Counted from the first letter of the stretch, positions 8,989 through 18,457 are shown. The stretch is 64,000 nucleotides of DNA from Verrucomicrobiia bacterium (GCA_035577545.1 DATLVI010000035.1:1-64000), one strand, 5' to 3'. The notes: a model not told the origin generated them from the letters alone. Translations and numbers: made by a program.

Positions 8989-11217
8989 GTGCCAAGGCCA
9001 CAATTTCAAAGCGTTGGAGCCGTTCAAAAGTTCACCCGCCGCGGTAACACGCTCGATTTTCACTGCCAGCGCGGGCGCGTTAGCGTTGCCATTCTTTCCG
9101 ACAGTATCGTCCGTGTGCGAGCTACTCAGGCAAACAACTTCGATCCCGACTTCTCGTACGCGGTGGCGAAGACAAAATGGCCGAAGGTGAAGGCGGCGAT
9201 TCGTGGTGGCAAGGCGGTCACCATTCGCACGAAGAAACTGCTGGTGACCATCAGCAAGGCGCCGTTTCGGATCGAGTTCGCCAAGCCCGACGGCACGCCG
9301 TTGAACGGCGATGAGCGGGCCCATGGGATGGGGTGGGAGGGGACGAAGGGCCGCAGTCATCGGCAGCTCGCGGCGGACGAGATGTTCTTCGGTTGTGGCG
9401 AGAAGACCAGCCCGCTCAACAAGCGCGGATCGAAGACGACGTTCTGGAACAAGGACGATCCGGATCACACCTACCTGAACGAAGCCATTTACGTTTCGAT
9501 TCCCTTTTTGATCTCCACGCGGCCGGGCGCGCATTACGGAATCTTTTGGGACAACACGCATCGGACGCATTTCAACCTCGGGCAGGTTGAGGACGAGAAG
9601 CATTACATCCTCGAATCTGACGCTGGGGAGATTGATTACTATTTTTTTGCCGGCGACTCGGTGCGCGAGGTGGTGCGGGGTTATGCAGAATTGACAGGCC
9701 GGATGTGGATGCCGCCACGCTGGGCGCTGGGCTTTCAGCAGTGCCGTTGGAGTTATATGAGCGCGGCGGAGATCATGGATGTGGCCAGGGATTTCCGTAA
9801 ACGCAAGATCCCCTGCGACGTGATCTACTGCGACATCGATTACATGGACGGCTACCGGGTCTTCACGTGGAACCCCCAGACATTCCCCAAACCGCGCAAG
9901 ATGATTCAGGACCTTGCCAGGATGGGCTTCAAGCTCGTCACGATCATCGATCCCGGCGTGAAGAACGACAATAAATACGCTGTGTGTCGCGACGGGCGGG
10001 AGAAGGGGATGTTCTTGAAGAAGCCGGAGGGTGGATGGTTTACGGGCAATGTCTGGCCCGGTGAATGTGTTTTCCCGGATTTTACCAATCCACGTGTGCG
10101 GCAATGGTGGGGGCCGTGGCACAAAGAGTTGTTGGACGTTGGCGTGGCGGGGATCTGGAATGACATGAACGAGCCGGCAGTGTGGAACCATCCCGGTGGC
10201 ACCATGCCGCTCGATATCCCGCATGATTACGACGGCCAGCCGACTACGCACGAGCGCGCCCACAATGTGTACGGTTTCAATATGGCGCGCGCCTGTCATG
10301 AAGCCTTGCGCGGGCTGCGACCGAACCAGCGGCCGTTCCTAATTACCCGCTCGGCTTATGCCGGTATTCAGCGGTACTCGATGGTCTGGACTGGCGACAA
10401 CCAAAGCTTGTGGGAGCAGTTGGCGGTCAGCATTCCCGAGTGCCTCAACCTCAGCCTTTCCGGCGTCCCGTTCTGCGGTCCCGATGTCGGCGGGTTCGGT
10501 GGCGATTGCACGGGAGAACTACTCGCGCGCTGGACGCAGGCCGGCGCGTTCTTTCCATTCTTCCGCAACCACACCGCGTTACATACCCGACGACAGGAAC
10601 CGTGGGCGTTCGGCAGGAAAGTGGAGGATGTCTGCCGTCGCTACATCAGCTTGCGCTACCAGCTCTTGCCCTATTTCTATAATCTGTTCCATGAAGCGGC
10701 GGTAAACGCCGCGCCGATCATGCGCCCGTTGTTTTGGGAGTTTCCCGACGATCCACACGGCTTCGCGGTGGATGACCAATTTCTTTTGGGTGCATCATTA
10801 CTTGTCGCGCCCATTATCAAGCCGGGAGCCCGTCAGCGTGCGGTCTATTTGCCGGACGGCAGCGACTGGTACGATTATTGGACGAAACAGAAACACGGCG
10901 GTGGCCAGCATGTTACTGCGCCCGCGCCATTCGACACGCTACCGCTTTTCGTGCGCGCGGGCTCGATAATACCGATGACCAAACCGATGGAATTCATCGG
11001 CCGGAAATCGATCGGTGAGATCATCCTCGATGTTTATCCCGGTAAGAAGACAGTCGGTTGTCTTTACGAAGATGATGGCGAAAGTTTTGACTACGAGCGG
11101 GGCGCGTATTCTCTGACGCATTTCTCGTGGGCGGATGGCAGGTTGAAGGTTGATAAAAACAAGACCGGCTACAAATCAGCCGCGAAGAAGTATCGGGTGC
11201 GAGTTAGCGGCGCCTGA
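8989..11217 (+). CDS. Glycoside hydrolase family 31 alpha-glucosidase
   Basis: Retaining alpha-glycosidase of the GH31 type, hydrolysing terminal alpha-linked glucose or xylose residues. A beta-sandwich N-domain is followed by the catalytic barrel. The nucleophile motif WNDMNEP has its Asp at residue 392 counting from the chosen start, and the acid/base Asp lies in WTGDN at about 470. Downstream are the GVPFCGPDVGGF and GSIIPMTKP blocks of the C-terminal beta-domains. The GTG at 8989 follows AAAGGA by nine nt; an in-frame TTG at 8947 would add 14 residues. There is no signal peptide, so it is probably intracellular. Exact substrate cannot be read from sequence. Confidence 0.92.
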   Translation: MPRPQFQSVGAVQKFTRRGNTLDFHCQRGRVSVAILSDSIVRVRATQANNFDPDFSYAVAKTKWPKVKAAIRGGKAVTIRTKKLLVTISKAPFRIEFAKPDGTPLNGDERAHGMGWEGTKGRSHRQLAADEMFFGCGEKTSPLNKRGSKTTFWNKDDPDHTYLNEAIYVSIPFLISTRPGAHYGIFWDNTHRTHFNLGQVEDEKHYILESDAGEIDYYFFAGDSVREVVRGYAELTGRMWMPPRWALGFQQCRWSYMSAAEIMDVARDFRKRKIPCDVIYCDIDYMDGYRVFTWNPQTFPKPRKMIQDLARMGFKLVTIIDPGVKNDNKYAVCRDGREKGMFLKKPEGGWFTGNVWPGECVFPDFTNPRVRQWWGPWHKELLDVGVAGIWNDMNEPAVWNHPGGTMPLDIPHDYDGQPTTHERAHNVYGFNMARACHEALRGLRPNQRPFLITRSAYAGIQRYSMVWTGDNQSLWEQLAVSIPECLNLSLSGVPFCGPDVGGFGGDCTGELLARWTQAGAFFPFFRNHTALHTRRQEPWAFGRKVEDVCRRYISLRYQLLPYFYNLFHEAAVNAAPIMRPLFWEFPDDPHGFAVDDQFLLGASLLVAPIIKPGARQRAVYLPDGSDWYDYWTKQKHGGGQHVTAPAPFDTLPLFVRAGSIIPMTKPMEFIGRKSIGEIILDVYPGKKTVGCLYEDDGESFDYERGAYSLTHFSWADGRLKVDKNKTGYKSAAKKYRVRVSGA

Positions 11218-11222
11218 TCTGT

Positions 11223-11798
11223 CTATCGTCGTGAGACAAACGGGCTACCCTTGATGTAGAAACGCAGGTGTCTCTTCGCCCAATGTCTTGCATAATCCAC
11301 GCCGATCCGCGGTCGTTTGACAATCGCGAAGGGGTTGGTCCTGGGTGGCGCGGCGATGTAGAAATCGTCGCTTAATAGATCGTGCCCGGTGAGACGTTTA
11401 TCAATGCGTAGCGCGTTGCACAGCAAACCGGGACCCTGGGTGGGTCCTTTGACATTCTTCACCGGCTCGACCGCCCTCAATAACACGGCTGAAGCGTGGC
11501 CTTCGCGTTCGGTAACCACGTTCATGCAACAGTACATCCCATAAATCAGATAAACATACGCGTGGCCAGGAGGTCCGAACATTACTTTGGTCCGCGGGGT
11601 CAGCCCACGGGCAGAGTGCGCCGCCAGATCATGCGGTCCAAGATAGGCCTCAACCTCGACGATCTTGCCGATGCGCTCCATGTGGCGAGATTTATGGATG
11701 AGATATTTCCCAAGCAATTCCTTCGCAACCACAATCGTGTCCCGGTCGTAAAAGGAGCGCGGCAACTTTCGCATTGCGGCACGGCAGAGAGCGGTCAT
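11223..11798 (-). CDS. DNA-3-methyladenine glycosylase (AAG/MPG family)
   Basis: Base-excision repair glycosylase that flips out and removes alkylated purines such as 3-methyladenine and hypoxanthine. The 191-residue protein has the full AAG fold signatures: AKELLGKYL, the catalytic-Glu region IVEVEAYLG.DLAAHSARG, RTKVMFGPPGHAYVYLIYGM with the DNA-intercalating Tyr region, and GPGLLCNALRI. The start ATG at 11798 lies one nt after the stop of the upstream methyltransferase, which implies translational coupling. A second in-frame ATG eight codons in is possible. An alkyltransferase gene elsewhere in the window (43770) serves the same kind of damage. Confidence 0.94.
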   Translation of the reverse strand: MTALCRAAMRKLPRSFYDRDTIVVAKELLGKYLIHKSRHMERIGKIVEVEAYLGPHDLAAHSARGLTPRTKVMFGPPGHAYVYLIYGMYCCMNVVTEREGHASAVLLRAVEPVKNVKGPTQGPGLLCNALRIDKRLTGHDLLSDDFYIAAPPRTNPFAIVKRPRIGVDYARHWAKRHLRFYIKGSPFVSRR

Positions 11799-11799
11799 C

Positions 11800-12390
11800 C
11801 TATTTCCGCCGCATCAAGATCGACCAGCCAAGTGGGCGGAAATCGCTCTCGTTGGTGGCGAAGCGGAACTCTCGCAATTCGAGGATGTCAAACAGCGGCC
11901 CGAGTTCAGAGCGGATGTCCTGTTCGCTGACCACCGGAGGACCCGGGTCTGATTCCTCCTTGGCATTTCCGGCAAGGCTTAGAAACCAACTACCGTTGTG
12001 CGTTGCCTGCTTTAGGAATTCCTGAAATGCCTTCAGGTCTTCCGTCCGCAGGCAGTGATACACGCCCCGGTCAAAAAGAATGTCATACGGCCCACCGAGA
12101 TTGTCCCGCAAGACGTCTGCTACGCGAAAGTCCACGTCCACGCCGGCCTTGCGCGCTTTATCGCGCGCAGTCTGAATGGCTTGGTCGACGATGTCCACTG
12201 CCGTGACATGGAATCCGCGTCGGGCCAGTTCGATGGCGTTCGTCCCCGTGCCGCAACCAATCTCCAGAACTGAACGTCCCGACAGCTTTCCGTCATGCAA
12301 GACGCGGAGCAATTCCTCGCTTGGCGCTCCCGAATCCCATGGCGTCTTCCCGCTCGCGTATCTTTCAGCGAAATCAGGTTTCTCGTGCAT
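11800..12390 (-). CDS. Class I SAM-dependent methyltransferase
   Basis: A 196-residue Rossmann-fold methyltransferase. Motif I is VLEIGCGTGTNAIELA (about 41-56), followed by the acidic end of beta-2 (VTAVDIV) and RVADVLRD for the adenine-binding strand. The N-terminal WDSGAPSEEL and the YDILFDRGVYHCL motif resemble thiopurine methyltransferase/TehB-like proteins that act on small electrophiles, but the substrate is not known. It is upstream of and nearly fused to the alkyladenine glycosylase gene. Co-expression with repair of alkylated DNA is inferred from the one-nt spacing only. Confidence 0.85.
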   Translation of the reverse strand: MHEKPDFAERYASGKTPWDSGAPSEELLRVLHDGKLSGRSVLEIGCGTGTNAIELARRGFHVTAVDIVDQAIQTARDKARKAGVDVDFRVADVLRDNLGGPYDILFDRGVYHCLRTEDLKAFQEFLKQATHNGSWFLSLAGNAKEESDPGPPVVSEQDIRSELGPLFDILELREFRFATNESDFRPLGWSILMRRK

Positions 12391-12427
12391 GTTGGTTCCC
12401 GCAAAAAGCAGCCAGCGAACACCCGGG

Positions 12428-13030
12428 TCACTTCTTCTCAGCCTGCTTCACAAACTCGGCGTTGATTTGGATCGTGACATCCTCGCCGACCATGACTCCA
12501 CCGGCTTCAATGACTTTATTCCATGTCAGGCCATAGTCCTTGCGATTGAGCTTCCCAGTCACTTCGAAGCCCATGATGGTGCCGCCCATCGGGCCCTTGA
12601 CCGGACCTTTGAGCGTGAAGGGGAGGGAAACATCCTTCGTCACGCCGTGCATCGTAAACTTGCCAACCAGGACCTGGCCATTGCCATCCTTCTTGACCTC
12701 CGTACTCTCGAAGGTGATCGTCGGGAACTTTTCGGCGTCAAAGAAATCAGGGCTGCGCAAATGGTTGTCGCGCTTCTCGATGTCGGTGTCGATGCTCTTG
12801 GCCTGGATCGTCCCGCTGGCTGCCTTCAGCACGTTGCTGTTATCCGGGTCGACCGTGATTGTGCCCTCAAACTGGCGAAAGCGTCCGTGCACGGTGTTGA
12901 CGACCATGTGGTCAATGGAGAAGTTGATGGAACTATGCATGGGATCGGCCTTGTACGTATCCAACGCCAGCGTAGTTGATGCGACCAAGGCGCTGACGGC
13001 CCAGCTGACGACGATGCGGGTAATTCTCAT
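12428..13030 (-). CDS. YceI family periplasmic protein
   Basis: YceI proteins are secreted lipocalin-like beta-barrels that bind isoprenoid-type lipids. The 200-residue product begins with a signal peptide (MRITRIVVSWAVSALVASTTLA). It then has the family landmarks YKADPMHSSINFSIDHMVV, VHGRFRQFEGTI, DNHLRSPDFFDAEKFPTITF and GKLNRKDYGLTWNK. The start ATG at 13030 is preceded by AAGGAGAGAT. OsmC and two dehydrogenases lie upstream on the same strand, a set often associated with stress responses, but a shared operon is only suggested by orientation. Confidence 0.93.
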   Translation of the reverse strand: MRITRIVVSWAVSALVASTTLALDTYKADPMHSSINFSIDHMVVNTVHGRFRQFEGTITVDPDNSNVLKAASGTIQAKSIDTDIEKRDNHLRSPDFFDAEKFPTITFESTEVKKDGNGQVLVGKFTMHGVTKDVSLPFTLKGPVKGPMGGTIMGFEVTGKLNRKDYGLTWNKVIEAGGVMVGEDVTIQINAEFVKQAEKK

Positions 13031-13138
13031 GGTGATTATCTCTCCTTAGGTTGTGTGTTCCGGTCAATTTAGGCGACTGCGATCCCAGCAGCCAGTCGCG
13101 CGGGCAGCGTGGCATGAATTTTATTTCAAATCAATCGC

Positions 13139-13564
13139 TTACTGTTCCAGTTTTGCGTCCATGGTGATGGTGGCATTCAGTACGCGTGAAATCGGGCAGC
13201 CCGCCTTGGCGTTGCCGGCCGCTGTTGCGAATGACGCCGCCGTTGCGCCGGGAACTTTCGCCGTAACGTCGAGGTGCACCGCTGTGAGCGTCCAACCGGC
13301 TTCAAGTTTTTCCATGGTTACGGTAGCCGTCGTGGCGATCCGTTCCGCTTTCAGGTTCGCGCCACCCAGTTGCCCGGATAGCGCCATCGAGAAACAACCC
13401 GCATGCGCCGCGGCGATAAGTTCCTCGGGATTGGTCCCGATGCCGTTCTCGAACCGGGTGCTGAAGGAGTACTGCGCATCCTTCAATACTCCACTGTCGG
13501 TCGAGATCGTGCCCTTGCCATCCTTCAACGCGCCTTGCCACACCGCTGATGCTTTTCGTTTCAT
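13139..13564 (-). CDS. OsmC/Ohr family peroxiredoxin
   Basis: Thiol-dependent peroxidase that reduces organic hydroperoxides. The 141-residue protein carries the two redox cysteines of the family: C57 in [13 protein letters not shown] and C123 in [11 protein letters not shown]. The N-terminal [16 protein letters not shown] and [16 protein letters not shown] segments match the OsmC subgroup (GTNPEE) better than Ohr. The ATG at 13564 follows GGAGAGACGAT. Regulation is not evident from sequence. Confidence 0.94.
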   Translation of the reverse strand: MKRKASAVWQGALKDGKGTISTDSGVLKDAQYSFSTRFENGIGTNPEELIAAAHAGCFSMALSGQLGGANLKAERIATTATVTMEKLEAGWTLTAVHLDVTAKVPGATAASFATAAGNAKAGCPISRVLNATITMDAKLEQ

Positions 13565-13598
13565 AGTATCGTCTCTCCGTAATAAAGGTGATGCTGTT

Positions 13599-14393
13599 TT
13601 ATAAGATCGCTTTCACGACACCGCCCTCGGCCCGCACCGCCGCGCCATTGATGGCGATAGCCTCGGGAGAACAGACAAAGACGACGACATTGGCTACTTC
13701 AGCGGGATCAAGGAACCGCTTGAGCAGGGATGACGGGCGGACATTCTTGAAAAACTCCTTCTCGAAATCCGCCGGTGTCATGCGTTGCTGTTTCGCGAGT
13801 TCGGCCACAAAGGTGGTTACACCCTCCGAGGCCGTTGGGCCGGCCAGCACGCTATTGACTGTCACTCTGGTTCCCGCGCACCCTTCCGCGATGCCGCGCG
13901 CGACGGCAATCTGTGCCGTCTTGGTCATGCCGTAATGAACCATCTCCGCGGGAGTCAGGACGGCGCTCTCGCTCGAAATGAAGACGATGCGGCCCCAATC
14001 ACGCTGTTTCATACCGGACAGATATGCGCGGCTCAGCCTCACACCGGACATGACATTCACTTCAAACATGCGCAACCAATCCGCGTCCGGAATCTCGGCA
14101 AAAGCCTTGGGCTCGAAGATGCCCAGATTATTCACGAGAATGTCCACCGATGGGAGGCGGCTTGCCAGACGCTCGCAACCAGCAGCCGTTCCCAAATCTT
14201 CGGCGATTCCTTCAATAATCGCGTCCGGAATCTCGCGTCGAATTGTCGCGAGCGCCGCATCGACACGCGCCTGAGTCCGCCCATTGACAAATACCCGCGC
14301 TCCTTCCCGAGCGAGTCCCAGAGCGATGGCATAACCGATACCGGCTGTTGAGCCAGACACAAGCGCTGTTTTTCCGTTGAGTTTCAGGTTCAT
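13599..14393 (-). CDS. Short-chain dehydrogenase/reductase
   Basis: NAD(P)-dependent oxidoreductase of the classical SDR family, 264 residues. The cofactor motif GSTAGIG is at 14-20, the structural NNLG at 88-91, and the catalytic triad is S141, Y154 and K158 (HYGMTK). The C-terminus [18 protein letters not shown] is the usual SDR ending. The substrate is unknown. It is one of two adjacent SDR genes separated by 24 nt on the same strand, suggesting co-transcription. Confidence 0.9.
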   Translation of the reverse strand: MNLKLNGKTALVSGSTAGIGYAIALGLAREGARVFVNGRTQARVDAALATIRREIPDAIIEGIAEDLGTAAGCERLASRLPSVDILVNNLGIFEPKAFAEIPDADWLRMFEVNVMSGVRLSRAYLSGMKQRDWGRIVFISSESAVLTPAEMVHYGMTKTAQIAVARGIAEGCAGTRVTVNSVLAGPTASEGVTTFVAELAKQQRMTPADFEKEFFKNVRPSSLLKRFLDPAEVANVVVFVCSPEAIAINGAAVRAEGGVVKAIL

Positions 14394-14417
14394 GTTCTTT
14401 CGCTGCCGATTGGATAA

Positions 14418-15119
14418 CTACCAGGGAATTACGTTTCTGTCCCGCAGGAACTGGCCCGTCAGGTCACGCGGCGCCTCCGTGGCGAGCCACGTTACTGTGT
14501 CGGCGCCTTGTTGGACCGTGCGCGGGGCATTCGCGCCGCCCATATCGGTCTTGACCCAGCCCGGACAAACAGAGTTTACGGTAACGCCTTTGTCTCGGAG
14601 AGCGGCCGCAAACTGGCGGGTGACCGCGTTGAGTGATGTTTTGGAAATGCTGTACGCGGGATGCATGTCAGCCATATCGGTTAACTGCCCAAGCCCGCTG
14701 GACACATTGACCACGGTCGCACCGGAGCTTTTCGTGAGCAACGGAAGAAATGCCTGCGTCATGTGCAAAGGACCAAGGGTATTTGTCTTTAACGTACGGA
14801 GCAATAGTTCATCCGGTACTTCTGTGATATTGCCTTTGTCCTCCATGATGGCCGCATTGTTGATGAGAGCATCGAGGTGGTCGAACTGCGCGGCTACCGC
14901 CTTTGCTGCCTGTTGAATACTCGCTCGGTCACTCACATCAATCTCGACGAACTCCGCCGATGCCCGGCCTTTTTGGAGGGAGGCGACCGCCTGTTTGCCC
15001 GCCTCAGCTTTGCGCGCTCCCACGAGGACGTGGTAGCCCTTTTCACCAAGCTGCCGGGCAATCTCGTAGCCGATCCCCTTGTTAGCGCCCGTTACCAGGG
15101 CAATTCTTTTTTTCGCCAT
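14418..15119 (-). CDS. Short-chain dehydrogenase, carbonyl-reductase-like
   Basis: SDR oxidoreductase of 233 residues. The cofactor motif GANKGIG is at 11-17, INNAA at 86-90, and the catalytic residues fall at S140/S141, Y156 and K160 (YSISK). GANKGIG together with CPGWVKTDMGG and the short length place it near carbonyl reductase-like SDRs that prefer NADPH. The ATG at 15119 is preceded by GGGAGGAATTAGGAT. It is first in a likely operon with the SDR gene downstream. Confidence 0.9.
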   Translation of the reverse strand: MAKKRIALVTGANKGIGYEIARQLGEKGYHVLVGARKAEAGKQAVASLQKGRASAEFVEIDVSDRASIQQAAKAVAAQFDHLDALINNAAIMEDKGNITEVPDELLLRTLKTNTLGPLHMTQAFLPLLTKSSGATVVNVSSGLGQLTDMADMHPAYSISKTSLNAVTRQFAAALRDKGVTVNSVCPGWVKTDMGGANAPRTVQQGADTVTWLATEAPRDLTGQFLRDRNVIPW

Positions 15120-15211
15120 ATCCTAATTCCTCCCAAGGCTGTTTCAAGAGAATCAGCCGTGGGCTTACGATGCTGCCGATGGAGTTTCGATTCGTATTTG
15201 TAGCATTGGTC

Positions 15212-15257
15212 AGAAAAAGAAGGAAGCCTGACCCCGACGAAACGAGGACAGGCTTCC
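15212..15257 (-). terminator. Rho-independent terminator of the coiled-coil gene
   Basis: On the minus strand, GGAAGCCTG (from 15257) pairs perfectly with CAGGCTTCC (to 15222) over nine bp and is followed by TTCTTTTTCT. It lies 21 nt after the stop of the coiled-coil gene. A strong stem with a U-tract makes this a good terminator candidate. Confidence 0.7.
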
Positions 15258-15277
15258 TGACGGACTGTAATGAGCGG

Positions 15278-17245
15278 CTATTGGCTGTTCTTGCTTTGGT
15301 TCTGATCGTGGCGGCGTAACTGGCCTTTCAATTCAGAATTCTGCTCCGCGTACGTGTCGAGCAGGTTGCGCAAATACGAATTCTCATTGCGCAACTGTTT
15401 CATAACACGAACATCCGGGGCGACGGCCGGGGCTTCGGCTTCCGCTTTCTTCTCTGAAGCGAGCTTCGCGTTGAGATCCTTATTTTGCCTCTCGAGGTCG
15501 GCAACCTGCACGCTGGCCTTCTTGCCCTTGTCCGCTTCGGCACGAGCGACGTCGAGTTGTCCCTGCAGCTTCTTCAACTCCGCCGAGTTGTCGACAGGCA
15601 CCGGTTTCGCGGCGGCCGCAGCCGCGTTCTTATCGGCGGCAGCAAGCTTTGCACTCAGGTCCTTGTTCTGCTTCTGCAAGTCAGAAACCTGGCTGGCGGA
15701 TTTGTTTGCCTGGTCGAGTTGCTTGTGCGTGTCTGCGAGTTGGGCCCGCAGGGTCTTCACTTCGCTGCTATCAGCCACGGGCACAGGCGTAACTCCCGGC
15801 TTTGCTGCGACCTGCTTCTTCAAGTCGGCCACTTCAGCGCGCGACCTGTCCAGTTCGTCGCGCAGACTCTTGGCCTGTGCGGAATCTGCGGACGCGATAT
15901 TCGTCTTCTTCTCAGCCGCTGCCAGTTTCGCGCTTAGATCTTTGTTCTGTTTCTGCAGATCCGATAGTTGGGCAGCGTTCTTCTTCTCCAGGTCAGTGCT
16001 GGACTTGCGCGCCTTGTCCGCGTCAGCACGAGCATTGTCGGCATCCGCTCGCAGTTTTTTCACTTCAGCGGGATCAGCTGTGGGTGTTGCCGCCTTCTTC
16101 TGGGCGGTCGCAAGCTGCGCGCTGAGATCCTTGTTTTGCTTTTCGAGGTCGGCAGCCTGAGCGCTGGCTTTCTTGCCCTTGTCCGCTTCAGCGCGAGCGG
16201 CATCGAGTTGTCCCTGCAGCTTCTTTAATTCCGCCGAATTGTCCACCGGCACCGGTTTCCCGGCGGCAGCGGTTGCCTTCTTATCGGCAGCGGCGAGCTT
16301 CGCGCTCAAGTCTTTATTTTGTTTCTCGAGATCGGGGACCTGGGCGGCCGATTTCTTCGCGGCATCAGCATCCGCGTGCGCTTTGCTCAATTCGGCGCGG
16401 AGCTTCTTCATTTCCGCGGAATCAGCCGGGGGGGCGGCTACGGGTGGGCTGGCAATAACTGTCGAAGACCCTGACGCCGGCGTGGCCGCTGCCTTTTTCA
16501 AACGGTCGATTTCGGCGCGCGCATCGGCGAGTTCGGCGCGCGCATCGGCGAGTTCGGCGCGCAGTTTCTTCGCTTCACCAAAATCGACGGGTGCAGGTGC
16601 CGGAGCGGGAGGGGCAGGCTTGACCGCAGCCGCTTTTTTCTCAGCGGCGGCCAGTTGGGTCTTGAGATCCTTGTTTTCCTTGGCGAGCGCATCGAGCTTG
16701 GAACTGGACTTGGCGGCGCGCTTTGCATCGGTGAGATCGGATTGAAGCTGGTGGTTCTCCGCTTCGAGCTTGTCAATTTGTGCCTTGAGCTTTGCCGATT
16801 GTTTGGCGGTGGCTGCTTTTACTTCTGGAGCCGGTGGCGGGGTGGAAGGCGTGGCCACGGGTGCTGGTGGCGCCGTTGGCACTTCAACCGCCGGTGTGAC
16901 CACCGATGGAGCAGGCGCCTGTGGGGCGGGTGCGGGAGGTGGCTCCGGCATTTTCGCCTTCACCGCGTCGAAACGAGATTGGCAGTCCTTCAGACGGTAC
17001 TCGACCATTTGAGCATTCCAGTCGGGCGCCTCGGTCCGAATGCCATGTAAGATGTCCACTGCGGCCTGGTATTTGTGGTATGCGGTCGCGAGATCTGATT
17101 TCTCCTCGGCGGTTTGACCCTGCTCAATGAGAACAAAGGCGTCCGCATATCGGGAACCCTCGTCAGCAGCCCAAGTGGATCGGGCAGGTACCACGGACAA
17201 TAGGCACAGAACTATCGCGAACAGAACTACTAAACGTTTCTTCAT
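15278..17245 (-). CDS. Secreted Ala/Lys-rich coiled-coil protein with internal repeats
   Basis: A 655-residue protein with no catalytic domain. The ATG at 17245 follows GGAGG and starts a signal peptide (MKKRLVVLFAIVLCLLSVV). A short globular part with a TPR-like helix pair (GQTAEEKSDLATAYHKYQA) comes next, then a Pro/Ala linker (about 110-170). About 480 residues of heptad coiled coil follow, built from recurring blocks of the type DLEKQNKDLSAKLAAAEKK. One long block recurs about 217 residues apart with high DNA identity. It may form a periplasmic rod or tether. The gene is monocistronic, judging by its own terminator. Confidence 0.75.
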   Translation of the reverse strand: MKKRLVVLFAIVLCLLSVVPARSTWAADEGSRYADAFVLIEQGQTAEEKSDLATAYHKYQAAVDILHGIRTEAPDWNAQMVEYRLKDCQSRFDAVKAKMPEPPPAPAPQAPAPSVVTPAVEVPTAPPAPVATPSTPPPAPEVKAATAKQSAKLKAQIDKLEAENHQLQSDLTDAKRAAKSSSKLDALAKENKDLKTQLAAAEKKAAAVKPAPPAPAPAPVDFGEAKKLRAELADARAELADARAEIDRLKKAAATPASGSSTVIASPPVAAPPADSAEMKKLRAELSKAHADADAAKKSAAQVPDLEKQNKDLSAKLAAADKKATAAAGKPVPVDNSAELKKLQGQLDAARAEADKGKKASAQAADLEKQNKDLSAQLATAQKKAATPTADPAEVKKLRADADNARADADKARKSSTDLEKKNAAQLSDLQKQNKDLSAKLAAAEKKTNIASADSAQAKSLRDELDRSRAEVADLKKQVAAKPGVTPVPVADSSEVKTLRAQLADTHKQLDQANKSASQVSDLQKQNKDLSAKLAAADKNAAAAAAKPVPVDNSAELKKLQGQLDVARAEADKGKKASVQVADLERQNKDLNAKLASEKKAEAEAPAVAPDVRVMKQLRNENSYLRNLLDTYAEQNSELKGQLRRHDQNQSKNSQ

Positions 17246-17365
17246 CAGGAAGCCTCCTTGCACAAGGATATAACGAAACGGGGCTTGTAATGCAACCATT
17301 TCGTTGCGCAGTGACAGAAAGGGGTGCGGCCGATATTCCAGCAAGCCGGGTAGGCCAGGTATAGG

Positions 17366-17836
17366 TTAGTGGTGGTGTCCGCCCGCACCGTGGGCGTGGC
17401 CGTGGGACAACTCTTCCTTTGTCGCCTCGCGGACTTCCGTGATTTCGACATCAAAGGCCAGGTCCATGCCCGCCAGCGGGTGATTGCCGTCGAGAGTCAC
17501 ATGGGTCTCCGTTACTTTCAGCGCGGTGACCACGGGTGAGTGTGAATCCTGTCCGGCACGGAAGCGGTCGCCCGCTTTGATGCCGCGGGTGGGCATTTGA
17601 TCCAACGGCACTTCGACGATATTCTCCGGGTCCTTTTCGCCGTAGGCATCCTTGGCTTTAACTTTGACGTGCTTTTTGTCGCCGACCTTCATGCCGCTCA
17701 ACGCCGTTTCGAGACCAGGAATGATCTGCCCGACGCCTTCGAGAAACGTCAACGGCTCGCCGTCGGCGGAAGAGTCGAGAGTCTTGCCGTCGGGATCCGT
17801 TAGCGTGTAGTGGAATGAAATGATCTTTTGGCTCAC
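17366..17836 (-). CDS. FKBP-type peptidyl-prolyl isomerase, SlyD-like
   Basis: Prolyl cis-trans isomerase and chaperone. From the GTG at 17836 (preceded by GAAAGG) the 156-residue product shows the FKBP core split by an insert-in-flap chaperone domain at about 70-125, as in SlyD. The N-terminal core has LDSSADGEPLTFLEG and IIPGLETALSGMKVGDKK. The C-terminus is His-rich (SHGHAHGAGGHHH), a typical metal-binding tail of SlyD that links it to nickel handling. An upstream in-frame start would add 12 poorly conserved residues. The cytoplasmic location follows from the lack of a signal peptide. Confidence 0.93.
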   Translation of the reverse strand: MSQKIISFHYTLTDPDGKTLDSSADGEPLTFLEGVGQIIPGLETALSGMKVGDKKHVKVKAKDAYGEKDPENIVEVPLDQMPTRGIKAGDRFRAGQDSHSPVVTALKVTETHVTLDGNHPLAGMDLAFDVEITEVREATKEELSHGHAHGAGGHHH

Positions 17837-18052
17837 GTTGGTTGACCTTTCAATAATTTGTTCGGGCCGCACCCTACGATGGTTTGAGCGATTTGTCGAA
17901 GAAGAAAGCGAGAACGCTGGCGGGGGAATTGGCGTGGATACGGTTTCCCGACACCATCCGATTCTTCAAGTTTGTGCGGAAATATGGGAAGGCGTGATGG
18001 CGGGTTGGTTCAGCGCGTCAAGCTTCTCGCAGAACGACCGGACCACGACAGA

Positions 18053-18079
18053 GATCCTTCGACTTCGCTCAGGATGACA
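18053..18079. repeat. Palindromic intergenic repeat (ATCCTTCGACTTCGCTCAGGAT)
   Basis: A short inverted repeat, ATCCT...AGGAT with a CGACTTCG centre, that can form a hairpin. Motifs of this form are widespread between genes in environmental bacterial genomes. Only one copy is present in this window. Confidence 0.5.
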
Positions 18080-18123
18080 GGCCGGGGAATTGGGTGAAGG
18101 AGAAACGATGGCACGCGGGCCGC

Positions 18124-18457
18124 GCCCTACAAGTCGAACCGGCAGGCCGAAACACGCCGAGCCTTCTTCGCCAAGGCTACGAAGCCCAAACGCCGCGGCG
18201 GGCCTACAACGCAAGCTGTGACATGGGCGGAATCGACTATTAGTAATGGATATTTCTTCTGGACATCGATTACCGATAATAGTATAGTGCCGCATGTTCT
18301 CTAACCGGAAGAAGCGATTGAGTGGCGGGGCAAGTGTTTCCATGGTGCGGAGGGCAAATGAACGCACGGGAACGGCGCGAAACCCTGCGGGCTTCGCGCC
18401 CTACAAGTCGGACCGGAACGGCGGCAACCGGGCCGGTCGCCCTACAAGTTGGACCGG
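18124..18457. repeat. Three copies of a 19-nt GCCCTACAAGTYGRACCGG repeat
   Basis: Near-identical 19-mers start at 18124, 18398 and 18439, all in the same orientation. The last two are only 41 nt apart, with similar GGAA(C/A) flanks. They lie in a gene-free stretch, so they are an intergenic repeat and not coding. Confidence 0.6.

Noticed and set aside
8707-10299. 530-residue minus-strand reading frame
   Set aside because: Antisense to typA and the GH31 gene, with no recognisable domain.
18053-18079. Palindrome as a possible terminator or novel element
   Set aside because: The motif resembles a widespread intergenic repeat and has no T-run; it is not specific to this locus.
18124-18457. CRISPR-like array
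   Set aside because: Repeats are only 19 nt and spacing is irregular (274 and 41 nt from start to start); no cas genes are present.
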